Source of the DNA: Archangium violaceum
Lineage (GTDB): Bacteria > Myxococcota > Myxococcia > Myxococcales > Myxococcaceae
DNA length: 64,000 nt
Reading direction: 5' to 3'
Assembly (NCBI RefSeq): GCF_016887565.1
Contig: NZ_CP069396.1
Coordinates: 3,933,001-3,997,000 of the forward strand
A model generated the notes under the pieces. The model worked only from the letters and a program-made list of their open reading frames with translations. It was not told where the DNA came from and did not search any database. A program made the translations under genes and the position numbers. Every line of letters starts with the position of its first letter. Positions within the stretch are counted from its first letter, which is position 1. Of this stretch, positions 10,622 to 24,670 are shown in pieces.

Positions 10622-12049
10622 CTACCAACCGGCGCCGGGGTTCCCCAGCCGTGGTCCCAGCAGCTTGGGCTGGGGTTGGGTGGCCAGGAGGATGCTCGCG
10701 GTGGTGGCCGCGGCCACTCCACCCACCGTGGCCCAGAACCAGGGCTTCTTCACGACGGGCGGCAGTGCGATCGCGATGGGCAGCCGGGAGGAGGGCAGCA
10801 CCTGCTTGCCCGTGACGAAGTCATGCACCCGGGCCACGGCCTCCTGGCCGCGGGCCTCTCCGGGCTTCAGCACCACGCCGTGCAGGCGGTTGGCGAGCTG
10901 GAGGTCCCACGCGTGCAGCGCGGTCACGAGCCCCTCGCGCTCCTGCTTCACCACCGCGAGCACCACATAGCGGGCGCCGAGCCGCTCGCCGAGCTGTGAC
11001 ACCTCGGGCGGGAGCTTGTCGGTGACGAGCGTCGGAGACCTGGACGCGTTGACGGCGAGATCCTGCACCGCGGACAGGCTGGGCGTGGGCTCCAGCGTGG
11101 GCCGCAGCTCGGCGCGCTTGGAGGACTCCACCACCTGGAAGGTGCCGAAGGGCAGATGACCGGGGAGGGTGAGCACGACCTGGTGCGCGCCGGGCGCGAG
11201 CTCCACGTCCTTCAGCGGCGTGGTGCCCACGCTCTCTCCGTGCAGCAGTACCTGCGCGCCCGCCGGGAGGGAGTCGATGGCGAGCGCGCCCCGCGGCTGG
11301 CGCGAGAGGCCCACCTTCGCGGCGTTGAAGGCCTCGTGCACGTCCTGACCGAAGAACTCGGTCTCGGGCTGGACGGTGGGGGAGGCGAGCAGCGCCTGGG
11401 TGAAGGACTCCTGGGCCCCGGCGGCGTCCCCGTTGAGCATCCGCGAGGCGCCCAGGAAGATGTGGACGCGAGCCAGCCGCTCCGGCTTCGTGTCCACCGC
11501 GTATCGCCGGTAGAAGGCGGCCGCCTCGGAGAACTTCTTCGCCGCGGCCTCCGTGTCGAGGTTGTCGTAGAGGCCCTTGCCCTCGTCGAAGAGGGCATCC
11601 CCCTGCTTGAGGGAGATGGGCGGCGGGGGCGGGAAGAGGGGCGCGAAGTCCACCAGCTGCACGTCCGGCCAGGCGCCGAGCGCGCCGCGCAGGTCGGTCT
11701 CGATGCGGGAGGCGGTCTCGGTGGTGCCCCGGTCCGCGGGGACGGCCAGCACCGCGACACGGCCGGCCCAGGCGGGGGGCGGGAGCTGCTGCTCCTGGGG
11801 CGCGGGGGCGGGCTCGGAGGGCTCGGCCGGGGGGTTCTGGGGCGCCTGGGCCTGCTCGGGAGCCTCCACCGGAGTCTCGGCCGGGGCGGGCGTGGGCTCC
11901 GGAGCGGGGGTGCTCTGCTCGGCGGGCGGTGTCTTCTTCGACTTGCGGGACGAAGCGGCAGCGCCACCAGGGGCGGCTGCCTCCGACACACTAGGGGCGG
12001 CACCCAGCAGGAGCGCCAGCGAGAGGGCGAGGGGGGTCTTCAGATGCAC
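10622..12049 (-). CDS. Exported PEGA-domain protein with Pro/Ala-rich linker and C-terminal membrane segment
   Basis: 475 residues from GTG at 12049, which begins a good signal peptide (VHLKTPLALSLALLLGAAP). A long Pro/Glu/Ala linker (about 30-95) could span the periplasm. A mixed region with TPR-like helices follows, then a PEGA domain with LPAGAQVLLHGESVGTTPL (about 245-300). Near the C-terminus is a hydrophobic stretch (FWATVGGVAAATTASILLA) that may anchor the protein. Together with the following PEGA gene it looks like a two-gene envelope module. The function is not recognised; a role in envelope organisation is a guess from the domain type. Confidence 0.75.
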   Translation of the reverse strand: MHLKTPLALSLALLLGAAPSVSEAAAPGGAAASSRKSKKTPPAEQSTPAPEPTPAPAETPVEAPEQAQAPQNPPAEPSEPAPAPQEQQLPPPAWAGRVAVLAVPADRGTTETASRIETDLRGALGAWPDVQLVDFAPLFPPPPPISLKQGDALFDEGKGLYDNLDTEAAAKKFSEAAAFYRRYAVDTKPERLARVHIFLGASRMLNGDAAGAQESFTQALLASPTVQPETEFFGQDVHEAFNAAKVGLSRQPRGALAIDSLPAGAQVLLHGESVGTTPLKDVELAPGAHQVVLTLPGHLPFGTFQVVESSKRAELRPTLEPTPSLSAVQDLAVNASRSPTLVTDKLPPEVSQLGERLGARYVVLAVVKQEREGLVTALHAWDLQLANRLHGVVLKPGEARGQEAVARVHDFVTGKQVLPSSRLPIAIALPPVVKKPWFWATVGGVAAATTASILLATQPQPKLLGPRLGNPGAGW

Positions 12050-12150
12050 GGAGCGGGATGCTAGCCGAGCCGGGGGGCCGCGCACCATGCCCCGCGAGCT
12101 GCCGGGGGGCGGTCCGGGAGGGCCCGGTACCCCGCCCCCGGCGGCGGGTC

Positions 12151-14088
<1,938 letters not shown>

Positions 14089-14100
14089 GACAGTCTCCGG

Positions 14101-16491
<2,391 letters not shown>

Positions 16492-16747
16492 GTGTTCAGG
16501 TCAGGACCGTTCGTATCCCTATGGAACGCGGGGCGCGGCTCGCGCACTCCGCACCCGGCCCAGCAAATGATGGGTCGGCGGAAGTAGCACGGCCCTCCGT
16601 CAAAGGGAACAAAATCGAGGGTTTGCACAGCCTCGGGCGTGGGGTTCCTATACATCCGTTCAGTGTCCGGGGCTACGAAATCAATCATCCAAGGGCTTGA
16701 AAAATGGGGCCATTCCGCTTGCCTGCCTGGGTTGGGACCGGGACGAC

Positions 16748-16846
16748 GGGTAGGGGCGGAACGGACGGGGGGTAGGGGGGCAATGCCTACCAGGAGGGTA
16801 GACAGGCCGGGGGTGGGTAGGGGCCTGTTTGTCCTGACGGGTAGGG
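16748..16846. repeat. Cluster of GGGTAGG-type motifs upstream of parC
   Basis: The 517-bp gap between parC and the next gene (16492-17008) contains no convincing gene. In its middle are GGGTAGGGG at 16748-16756, a GGTAGGGG within a longer G-run at 16771-16778, GGGTAG at 16796-16801, GGGTAGGGG at 16815-16823 and GGGTAGGG at 16839-16846. An inverted CCTACC lies at 16786-16791. Spacing of the TA steps is irregular (about 19-26 bp). The G-runs would allow G-quadruplex folding on the plus strand. The parC mRNA would read CCTACCC. Whether it is an operator array, a structural element or low-complexity drift is unknown. Confidence 0.45.
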
Positions 16847-17008
16847 CGGAGGGGGCATCGCGGTACGGCATGGACCCGGGTCCGAGGGCCATTGGCGGAT
16901 ATTGGATCGGGGGTCTGACATGACTCGCGCGGTTCGCTTCCCGGCGTGCAGGGCTACCTGGGAAGCGTGGGCTCGGTGGCGTTTCCCCTCCGCCTGATTG
17001 CTCTCGGT

Positions 17009-17689
17009 CTACTTGCTCTCGGTGCCGACGCGCTTGCCGCCCTGCTGTGCCGTTCCCCAGCTCCCACCGCGCCGGAAGATCATCACCTTGCCGCTGCTGG
17101 CACTCCCACTGAGCATGCCGGGGATGGAGGCCTGGATCGCCTTGCTGCCGGGTGGGTGGTAGACGACGCGCACCTTGCGGCCCGAGGGCAGGTTGCTCGT
17201 GGCGTCGATGAGCAGGAAGACCGTGTTCCCCTCGATGTGGATGCGATCGGGATCTCGCCGGTGATCCAGCTCGGTGAGCAGCTCGCCGTCATCCAGGGTG
17301 CGCGAATCGTCCGACAGGCGCCGCACCTTCACGCGCAGGTAGCCGTCCGAGCTCGTGCCGGAGAGGTCTCTCGTGCCCTGGATGACGAGGGCCAGGTCCG
17401 CGCCGTTCTCGGGTGCCTTGTCGGAGAGCTTCAGGCCCGACTGCGTGTTCGAGTCCGTGTCGAGCAGCACGGTGGCGCTGGCACAGCGGCTGCCACACTC
17501 CTGCCCGAAGGGGGGTTTGTCGAAGCGCAGCCGCAGCGCGAAGTCACTGCCCTGGGGTCCTACCGTTGCCTCCACCACCACGGGGCGCTCCTCGTCCGGT
17601 GGAGGGGTGTAGCGGAAGGTGGCCCGGTCCTTGGCCATGGCGCTCGTGGCGAGCAGGGTGAGAGCCAGGGGGAGCAGCGGGGTCTTCAA
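17009..17689 (-). CDS. Exported protein of unknown function
   Basis: 226 residues from TTG at 17689, chosen because GAGGAGG sits seven bases upstream and the protein then begins with a clean signal peptide (LKTPLLPLALTLLATSAMA). The mature part has strand-like segments, a nearby Cys pair (GQECGSRCASA) that could form a disulfide, and patterns such as LLDTDSNTQSG and IEGNTVFLLIDA that suggest a beta-sandwich. No catalytic motif is seen. It is divergent from the metallo-beta-lactamase-fold gene (137 bp between starts). The long upstream extension in the same frame (to 17872) is not needed and overlaps that neighbour's start. Confidence 0.7.
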   Translation of the reverse strand: MKTPLLPLALTLLATSAMAKDRATFRYTPPPDEERPVVVEATVGPQGSDFALRLRFDKPPFGQECGSRCASATVLLDTDSNTQSGLKLSDKAPENGADLALVIQGTRDLSGTSSDGYLRVKVRRLSDDSRTLDDGELLTELDHRRDPDRIHIEGNTVFLLIDATSNLPSGRKVRVVYHPPGSKAIQASIPGMLSGSASSGKVMIFRRGGSWGTAQQGGKRVGTESK

Positions 17690-17825
17690 GCGGGGGCCTC
17701 CTCGGCACGGGGGGAAGGGTCCACATTCAAATGCGAAGCGGTGTCCCGTCTCAAGAGCGCTCCTCTTCCCGCGCGCGGGGCATAGAGTGGACACCGTGGG
17801 GCGGAGGCCCGCCCGGAGGATGCCG

Positions 17826-18485
17826 ATGCAATCCCTGTACGTGCGCCAGTTGAAGCTCGGGCCGATGGACAACTTCGTCTACCTGGTGGGCCCCAAGGAC
17901 TCGCCGGAGGTGTTGGTCGTGGACCCGGCGTGGGACGTGCCCGCCATCGAGAAGGCCCTCGAGCAGGATGGCAAGCGCCTGGTGGGCGCCTTCGTCTCGC
18001 ACTGCCACGGCGACCACACCAACGGGCTGCCGGAATTGCTCTCGCGTCACGACGTGCCGGTGTACGCGCAGCGCGCCGAGGTCGACTTCTCGGAGGACCT
18101 GCGCAAGCTGGCGGGAGGCGCGATGCGACCCCTGGGCCCGGGGGATGCCCTCACGGTGGGCGGACGCGGCTTCCAGGCGTTGCACACCCCGGGGCACACG
18201 CCGGGCTCGCACTGCCTGCTGGCGCAGGACGCGCTGGTGTCGGGCGACACCGTCTTCATCAACGGCTGCGGGCGGTGCGACATGCGCGGAGGCGACCCGG
18301 AGGCGATGTACCGCTCGCTGTCGCAGGTGCTGCTGAAGGTGCCGGACAGCACGCGGCTCTTCCCCGGGCACGACTACGCGGACGTGCCGGTGGCGGCCAT
18401 GAGCGACGTGCGCCAGCACAACCCGTACTTCGCCTTCCCGGACGTGGCCTCCTTCGTGGCCTACCGGATGCGTCCGAGGCGCTGA
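17826..18485 (+). CDS. Metallo-beta-lactamase-fold hydrolase (glyoxalase II-like)
   Basis: 219 residues, starting at ATG 17826 with GGAGG six bases upstream (17815-17819); an ATG at 17820 is too close to that site. The metal-binding signature SHCHGDHTNG (near 60) is followed by HTPGHTPGSH (near 123-132), the bridging Asp in SGDTVF, and GHDY near the C-terminus. This is a dinuclear-site MBL enzyme of the glyoxalase II/ETHE1 neighbourhood, cytoplasmic with no signal. Substrates in this group include S-lactoylglutathione and glutathione persulfide. The sequence does not decide between these, so the substrate is left open. The stop lies 24 bp inside the end of the convergent M50-like gene. Confidence 0.85.
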   Translation: MQSLYVRQLKLGPMDNFVYLVGPKDSPEVLVVDPAWDVPAIEKALEQDGKRLVGAFVSHCHGDHTNGLPELLSRHDVPVYAQRAEVDFSEDLRKLAGGAMRPLGPGDALTVGGRGFQALHTPGHTPGSHCLLAQDALVSGDTVFINGCGRCDMRGGDPEAMYRSLSQVLLKVPDSTRLFPGHDYADVPVAAMSDVRQHNPYFAFPDVASFVAYRMRPRR

Positions 18486-19198
18486 GGCCCGTAGCCCATG
18501 TTCTCCGGGGGCGCGGCGCGCAGCGACCAGCGGGCGAAGAGGCCCAGCAGCGCGAGCGAGACGAAAGACCAGAGCGCGGCCCAGGCCCAGGAAGGCACGG
18601 GGGTGAGGTGGGCGAGCAGGGTCGCGTCGCTGGCGGAGCCCACGGCGCCGTGCAACAGGTCCGAGCGCAGATCGAAGGCCACGTAGAGCGCGGTGAAGGC
18701 GGCGAGGAAGAGGTTGAGCATGTCCACGCCGCCGTCCGGGAGGTACTTCGCCGCGAGCGCCAGCACGAGCGCGGTGCCCAGGCAGAAGGCCAGGGTGAAG
18801 CTGTCGCCGGCGTAGAGGACGCCCATCACCGCGAGCCACAGGCACGCCGCGCCGAGCACGAGGCGGCGCAGCCGGAAGCGGAAGGTGGCCAGCAGCAGGA
18901 AGGCCCCAGCGAGCGCGCTGCCCACATAGCCGGCGGAGTAGACGGCCACCTGGGCCATCATCCCGGAGGGCAGCCGGGACAGACAGGCTCCGGACTCATT
19001 GGCGGCGAGGGTGATGCGGTCCACGGCGCCCCCGGTGAGCAGGGTGGCGAGTGCGTGACCGCTCTCGTGCATCATCACCACCAGCAGCTTCAGGGGCCAC
19101 AGGGCGGGCGAGTCCCAGAAGTACCAGCCCGTGCCCAGGAGCACGAGGAGAAGGGCCACCCGGCCGAAATCCAGCTTTGCGCCGCTCGAGGTCTGCAT
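18461..19198 (-). CDS. M50-like membrane metalloprotease
   Basis: 245 residues from ATG at 19198. About six hydrophobic helices are present. The second carries MMHESGHALATLLTGG, an HExxH zinc site inside the membrane as in the M50B/site-2-protease-like group. A later DGGVDMLNLF segment may hold the third ligand. Members of this group are intramembrane proteases, but many plain M50B proteins have no known substrate. A longer frame upstream to 19408 reads through a REP-like repeat and is not coding. The gene is divergent from the S46 peptidase and overlaps the convergent MBL-fold gene by 25 bp. Confidence 0.75.
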   Translation of the reverse strand: MQTSSGAKLDFGRVALLLVLLGTGWYFWDSPALWPLKLLVVMMHESGHALATLLTGGAVDRITLAANESGACLSRLPSGMMAQVAVYSAGYVGSALAGAFLLLATFRFRLRRLVLGAACLWLAVMGVLYAGDSFTLAFCLGTALVLALAAKYLPDGGVDMLNLFLAAFTALYVAFDLRSDLLHGAVGSASDATLLAHLTPVPSWAWAALWSFVSLALLGLFARWSLRAAPPENMGYGPQRLGRIR

Positions 19199-19294
19199 GC
19201 GGGGCCCACAACACGTCCCCACATGGCTTGTTCCCCGGGACTCCTCCCGCTCCCTGGCAAGCCCGTGGGGTGAACGAGCGAGACTCCGTGTATG

Positions 19295-19329
19295 CCCCCT
19301 CTCCCTCTGGGAGAGGGCTGGGGTGAGGG
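19295..19329. repeat. REP-like palindromic repeat, copy 1
   Basis: Perfect 9-bp arms CCCTCTCCC (19297-19305) and GGGAGAGGG (19309-19317) with a 3-base loop, followed by the flank GGGGTGAGGG. The same arms and flank recur at 22259-22291. This type of palindrome is scattered widely between genes in many proteobacterial and myxobacterial genomes. Here it sits between divergent M50-like and S46 peptidase genes. Confidence 0.7.
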
Positions 19330-19406
19330 TATGTACCCCTCTCCTGGTCTCCCTGGCCACCCGAGACCATCGCCAGCGGAGCCGAGACGAGATAGGGAAG
19401 GGCTCC

Positions 19407-21578
19407 ATGAAGAAGACGCTCCTGCTCCTCTCGCTCGTGGCTGCCCCGGCGCTGGCCGGGGAGGGAAAGTGGACCCCTCAGCAGGTCCTCGAGCTCGACC
19501 CGGCGTGGTTGAAGGCCCAGGGTCTCCAGGTATCGCCGAAGCGGCTGTGGGATCCCAAGCGGGGCACCGGCCTGCTGGCGGGCGCGGTGAACGTGGGCGG
19601 CTGCACGGGCGCCTTCATCGCCGAATCGGGCCTGGTCATCACCAACCACCACTGTGCCTTCTCCATCATCCAGGAGCACAGCACGCCGCAGCGCGACCTC
19701 CTCACCCAGGGCTTCCTGGCGAAGGGCCGCGAGGAGGAGCTGCCGGGCAAGGGCGCGCGCGTGCAGGTGCCGCGCAGCTTCACGGACGTGACGAAGGAGA
19801 TGCTGGCGGCGGTGCCGGAGGGGGCGGATGACCTCTCGCGGCAGAAGTCGCTGGAGCGCAAGGACAAGGAGCTGGTCGCCGCGTGCGAGAAGCGCCCGGC
19901 CACGCGCTGCAAGGTGGCCAGCTTCGACGGCGGGCTGCGGTACGTGCTGATCGACTCGGTGGAGCTGGCGGACGTGCGGCTGGTGTACGCGCCGCCGCGC
20001 GCGGTGGGCGAGTACGGCGGAGAGGTGGACAACTGGATGTGGCCGCGTCACACCGGTGACTTCGCCATCATCCGCGCGTACGTGGCGCCGGACGGCTCGG
20101 CGGCGCAGTACAACGCCCAGAACGTGCCCTACAAGGCGGAGTTCTTCTTCCCGCTGGCCACCGAGGGCGTGAAGCCGGATGACTTCGTGATGGTGCTGGG
20201 CTACCCCGGGACCACCTTCCGCGCGCTGCTGGCGGATGAGATGGCCGAGCGCCAGGCGCGCTACTACCCGCGCCTCATCGACGTGTACGGCGAGCTCATC
20301 CGCATCCTCGAGGAGGAGGGCGCGAAGGACCCCGCGGGGAAGATCGCCGTGGCCTCCAACCTCAAGAGCATGCACAACCGCTACAAGAACGCGGGCGGAC
20401 AGCTCGCGGGCCTCAAGCGCGGGTCCCTGGTGGAGAAGCAGCGGGCGGCCGAGGCGGCGGTGGTGGCGTGGGCGGAGAAGCGCAAGGAGTCCGCGGGTGC
20501 GTTGAAGGCGCGCACGGAGCTGCTGGCGCAGCAGGCCGAGAAGGCGAAGACGTTCGAGCGCGAGTTCCTGCTCGACGTGCTGAAGGCCTCGGTGAAGGGG
20601 CCGTCGCTGGCGGTGACGCTGGTGCGGCTGTCGCAGGAGCGGGCGAAGCCGGACCTCGAGCGCAAGCCCGAGTTCATGGACCGGGAGCTGCCGCGGCTGA
20701 AGGACAGGCTGGAGCGCGAGCAGAAGAACTTCTTCGCGCCGGCGGACAAGCGGATGTTCCTCGCGCTGGTGCGGCGGGCCCAGACGCTCGGTGAGAGCGA
20801 GCGCATCGCGGCGGTGGACAAGCTCTTCGGCCGGACGTACGCGGAGAAGGAGGTGTCCGCGAAGATCGACGCCCTCTATACCGCCTCGAAGGTGCTGGAC
20901 CTGACGGAGCGGCAGAAGATGTCGGGCGAGACGGAGGCGCAGCTGCGGGCGCGGAAGGATCCGCTGCTGGACTTTGGCTTCGACCTGGCGGCGGAGGTGG
21001 TGGCGCTGGACGAGCTGAGGGATCGGCGTGCTGGGGCGAGCGCGCGGCTGTTCCCCGAGTGGCGCCGGGCGGTGTTGGCGCAAGCGGGCAAGCCGGTGGC
21101 GCCGGACGCCAACAGCACGCTGCGGGTGACGTTCGCGAAGGTGAAGGGCTACTCGCCCCGCGACGGAGCCTTCTACACGCCGCAGACGACCCTGGCGGGC
21201 GTGATGGAGAAGCACACGGGCGAGGAGCCCTTCGACGTGCCGGACAAGGTGGCCGCCGCGGCCGAGGCGAAGCGCTACGGGCCGTGGGTGGACGCGCGGT
21301 TGAAGGACGTGCCGGTGAACTTCCTCGCGGACGCGGACACCACGGGGGGCAACTCGGGCAGCCCCACGGTGAACGGCAAGGGACAGTTGGTGGGCGTCAA
21401 TTTCGACCGCGTGTGGGAGAACGTGTCGAACGACTTCGGCTACAACCCGGACGTAGCGCGCAACGTGAACGTGGACGTGCGCTACGTGCTGTGGCTGTTG
21501 GATCAGGTGGAGGACGCGGACGCGCTGCTTCGCGAGCTGGGCATCCGCAAGGGCCCCAAGGCCCAGGAGCGCCGCTGA
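19407..21578 (+). CDS. S46-family dipeptidyl peptidase
   Basis: 723 residues, the usual size for S46 (DPP7/DPP11). A signal peptide (MKKTLLLLSLVAAPALAG) directs it to the periplasm. The chymotrypsin-like first half holds the catalytic His in VITNHHCAF, and the Ser lies in TTGGNSGSPT near residue 650. Between them is the long helical insert that caps the active site. S46 enzymes remove dipeptides from the N-terminus of peptides, so it likely helps the cell feed on protein. The start is ATG 19407 after an AGGGAAGGG site; the open frame upstream reads through the REP-like repeat. The stop overlaps the start of the next gene (TGATG). Confidence 0.9.
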   Translation: MKKTLLLLSLVAAPALAGEGKWTPQQVLELDPAWLKAQGLQVSPKRLWDPKRGTGLLAGAVNVGGCTGAFIAESGLVITNHHCAFSIIQEHSTPQRDLLTQGFLAKGREEELPGKGARVQVPRSFTDVTKEMLAAVPEGADDLSRQKSLERKDKELVAACEKRPATRCKVASFDGGLRYVLIDSVELADVRLVYAPPRAVGEYGGEVDNWMWPRHTGDFAIIRAYVAPDGSAAQYNAQNVPYKAEFFFPLATEGVKPDDFVMVLGYPGTTFRALLADEMAERQARYYPRLIDVYGELIRILEEEGAKDPAGKIAVASNLKSMHNRYKNAGGQLAGLKRGSLVEKQRAAEAAVVAWAEKRKESAGALKARTELLAQQAEKAKTFEREFLLDVLKASVKGPSLAVTLVRLSQERAKPDLERKPEFMDRELPRLKDRLEREQKNFFAPADKRMFLALVRRAQTLGESERIAAVDKLFGRTYAEKEVSAKIDALYTASKVLDLTERQKMSGETEAQLRARKDPLLDFGFDLAAEVVALDELRDRRAGASARLFPEWRRAVLAQAGKPVAPDANSTLRVTFAKVKGYSPRDGAFYTPQTTLAGVMEKHTGEEPFDVPDKVAAAAEAKRYGPWVDARLKDVPVNFLADADTTGGNSGSPTVNGKGQLVGVNFDRVWENVSNDFGYNPDVARNVNVDVRYVLWLLDQVEDADALLRELGIRKGPKAQERR

Positions 21579-22246
21579 TGTCGGACGGAACCGAGGGTGG
21601 ACCGCCGCCGCTGCCGGTCTTCGGACCGGAGGAGAAGGTGTGCGGCAACTGCAAGCTGTGGGCGGCGCACTCGGTGGATCACCGGGGCTGGGTGGGCCAC
21701 TGCCGGTTGCAGGCGGAGCGGGGGCTGTTCCCGCCCTCGGCTCCGCTGTGCAACAAGTTCCTGGCGCGAGGCGTGGCGGCGAAGGCGGCCGAGGAGGCGT
21801 CGCGCCGCGAACGCTCCGCGCGGAGCGTGGCACCGGTGGTGCGGCGGCGGGAGCGGGACCCGAACGAAGTGGTGGACCTGGAAGGGCTGGAGCTGAACAT
21901 GACGCGCGCGGAGCTGATGGAGCTGATCCGGGAGGCGGTGGGCGAGGGCGGTGAGGCGCCGCCCCTGGCCAACAAGTGGGAGGGCGGCACCCTCAAACTG
22001 GTGCCCGGGAAGACGGACGTGCAGGGGCGGGACATCCCCATCGACGCCTTCTTCCACAAGATCGTGATGGTGCGCGACAAGCTGCGGGTGATGGAGCAGA
22101 AGCTCAACGCACACCCGAAGCTGACGGACGCCGAGAAGGTGGAGATGCAGAGCTACATCACACGCATCTACGGCTCGTTGACGAGCTTCAACCTGCTCTT
22201 CCGCGACAAGGAAGATCACTTCGTGGGGTCGAAGTCGGAAGACTGA
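21578..22246 (+). CDS. Four-Cys protein of unknown function
   Basis: 222 residues. The N-terminus contains CGNCKLW, GHC and LCNKF, four cysteines over about 40 residues that could bind zinc or an iron-sulfur cluster. An Arg/Glu-rich linker follows, and then a helical C-terminus with MTRAELMELIREAV and a conserved-looking KLTDAEKVEMQSYI. It has no signal peptide, so it is probably cytoplasmic. It overlaps the S46 peptidase stop by one base (TGATG), which indicates translational coupling. A cytoplasmic four-Cys protein coupled to an exported peptidase is not an obvious functional pair. I do not recognise the family. Confidence 0.75.
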   Translation: MSDGTEGGPPPLPVFGPEEKVCGNCKLWAAHSVDHRGWVGHCRLQAERGLFPPSAPLCNKFLARGVAAKAAEEASRRERSARSVAPVVRRRERDPNEVVDLEGLELNMTRAELMELIREAVGEGGEAPPLANKWEGGTLKLVPGKTDVQGRDIPIDAFFHKIVMVRDKLRVMEQKLNAHPKLTDAEKVEMQSYITRIYGSLTSFNLLFRDKEDHFVGSKSED

Positions 22247-22257
22247 TGAGTCCCCAT

Positions 22258-22292
22258 CCCCTCTCCCTTCGGGAGAGGGACGGGGTGAGGGT
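22258..22292. repeat. REP-like palindromic repeat, copy 2
   Basis: Arms CCCTCTCCC (22259-22267) and GGGAGAGGG (22271-22279) around TTC, followed by CGGGGTGAGGG, matching copy 1 apart from the loop and two flank bases. It lies between the convergent four-Cys and ECF sigma genes and may also act as a transcription end point. Confidence 0.7.
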
Positions 22293-22339
22293 AACGGAGT
22301 CCTCGGATTGCATCCCACCGTGCCCGAGGCGTTACACCC

Positions 22340-22849
22340 TCACGGCTCCAGGCCGCGGTCCTTCATTTCAGCCTGGGCGCGCAGACGGCCGCGGTGCAAG
22401 GCGCTCTTCACGGTGCCTTCAGGGATGCGCAGCATGGAAGCGATCTCCGGGTAGCTGTAGCCGCGCATTTCCCGCAGCCACAGGACCTGACGCTGCTGCT
22501 CATTCACCTTGGCCAGAGCCTCTTCGAAGTGCCGCTGCATCTCCGTGCCCACGGCCTGGTTCTCGGGCGAGGCGGGGGCCTCGGGCTCGTGCTGCAGCCG
22601 CTCGCGGCGCTTGCGGGCACGCAGCCAGTTGATGCTGCTGTTCACCATCACACGATGCAACCACGTGGAACACGACGAACGACCGTCAAAACCCGTGGGG
22701 CGCTGAGCCAAGCGGGTGAAGACGTCCTGCACCACATCCTCTGCGTCGTCCGCGTCGCCCACGATGCGGCGTGCGATGGCCAGTGCCCGTGTGCGGTACT
22801 GGCGGTACAGCTCGGCGAAGGGAGGAAGGGCGATGACCGCGGCATCCAT
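22340..22849 (-). CDS. ECF-type RNA polymerase sigma factor
   Basis: 169 residues. Region 2 reads RYRTRALAIARRIVG and DAEDVVQDVFTRL; region 4 reads VLWLREMRGYSYPEIA and IPEGTVKSALHRGR, a standard sigma-70 group 4 layout. The start ATG 22849 has AGGAGG eight bases upstream. No anti-sigma factor gene adjoins it, so its control is not evident. The gene following its start, 116 bp upstream on the same strand, is the FHA/sigma-54 activator. A longer frame upstream of 22849 is not supported by a site. Confidence 0.92.
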   Translation of the reverse strand: MDAAVIALPPFAELYRQYRTRALAIARRIVGDADDAEDVVQDVFTRLAQRPTGFDGRSSCSTWLHRVMVNSSINWLRARKRRERLQHEPEAPASPENQAVGTEMQRHFEEALAKVNEQQRQVLWLREMRGYSYPEIASMLRIPEGTVKSALHRGRLRAQAEMKDRGLEP

Positions 22850-22965
22850 GGTGTATGCCTCCTGGACACCCTCATCGGGTGTCTGGAAGCTGGAACGCAC
22901 GGGCCTCGAAAAGGATCTAATCGCCCCTGGCGCCGCCCGAAACCGGATTTCCCCGGCTCGGGGTG

Positions 22966-24597
<1,632 letters not shown>

Positions 24598-24670
24598 CGA
24601 GCCTCCCTGAAAAGTCGTGGGGCTCTCCTAACCCGTGGCGTGTCCCTCACGCAACTCCCAGACATGATTT

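Noticed and set aside
16639-16923. 94-codon plus-strand frame in the parC upstream gap
   Set aside because: It runs through the G-rich repeat cluster; no ribosome-binding site, hydrophobic core or domain is visible.
18996-21833. Long minus-strand frame opposite the S46 peptidase
   Set aside because: The opposite strand encodes a clear S46 enzyme with signal peptide and triad; this frame has no motif.
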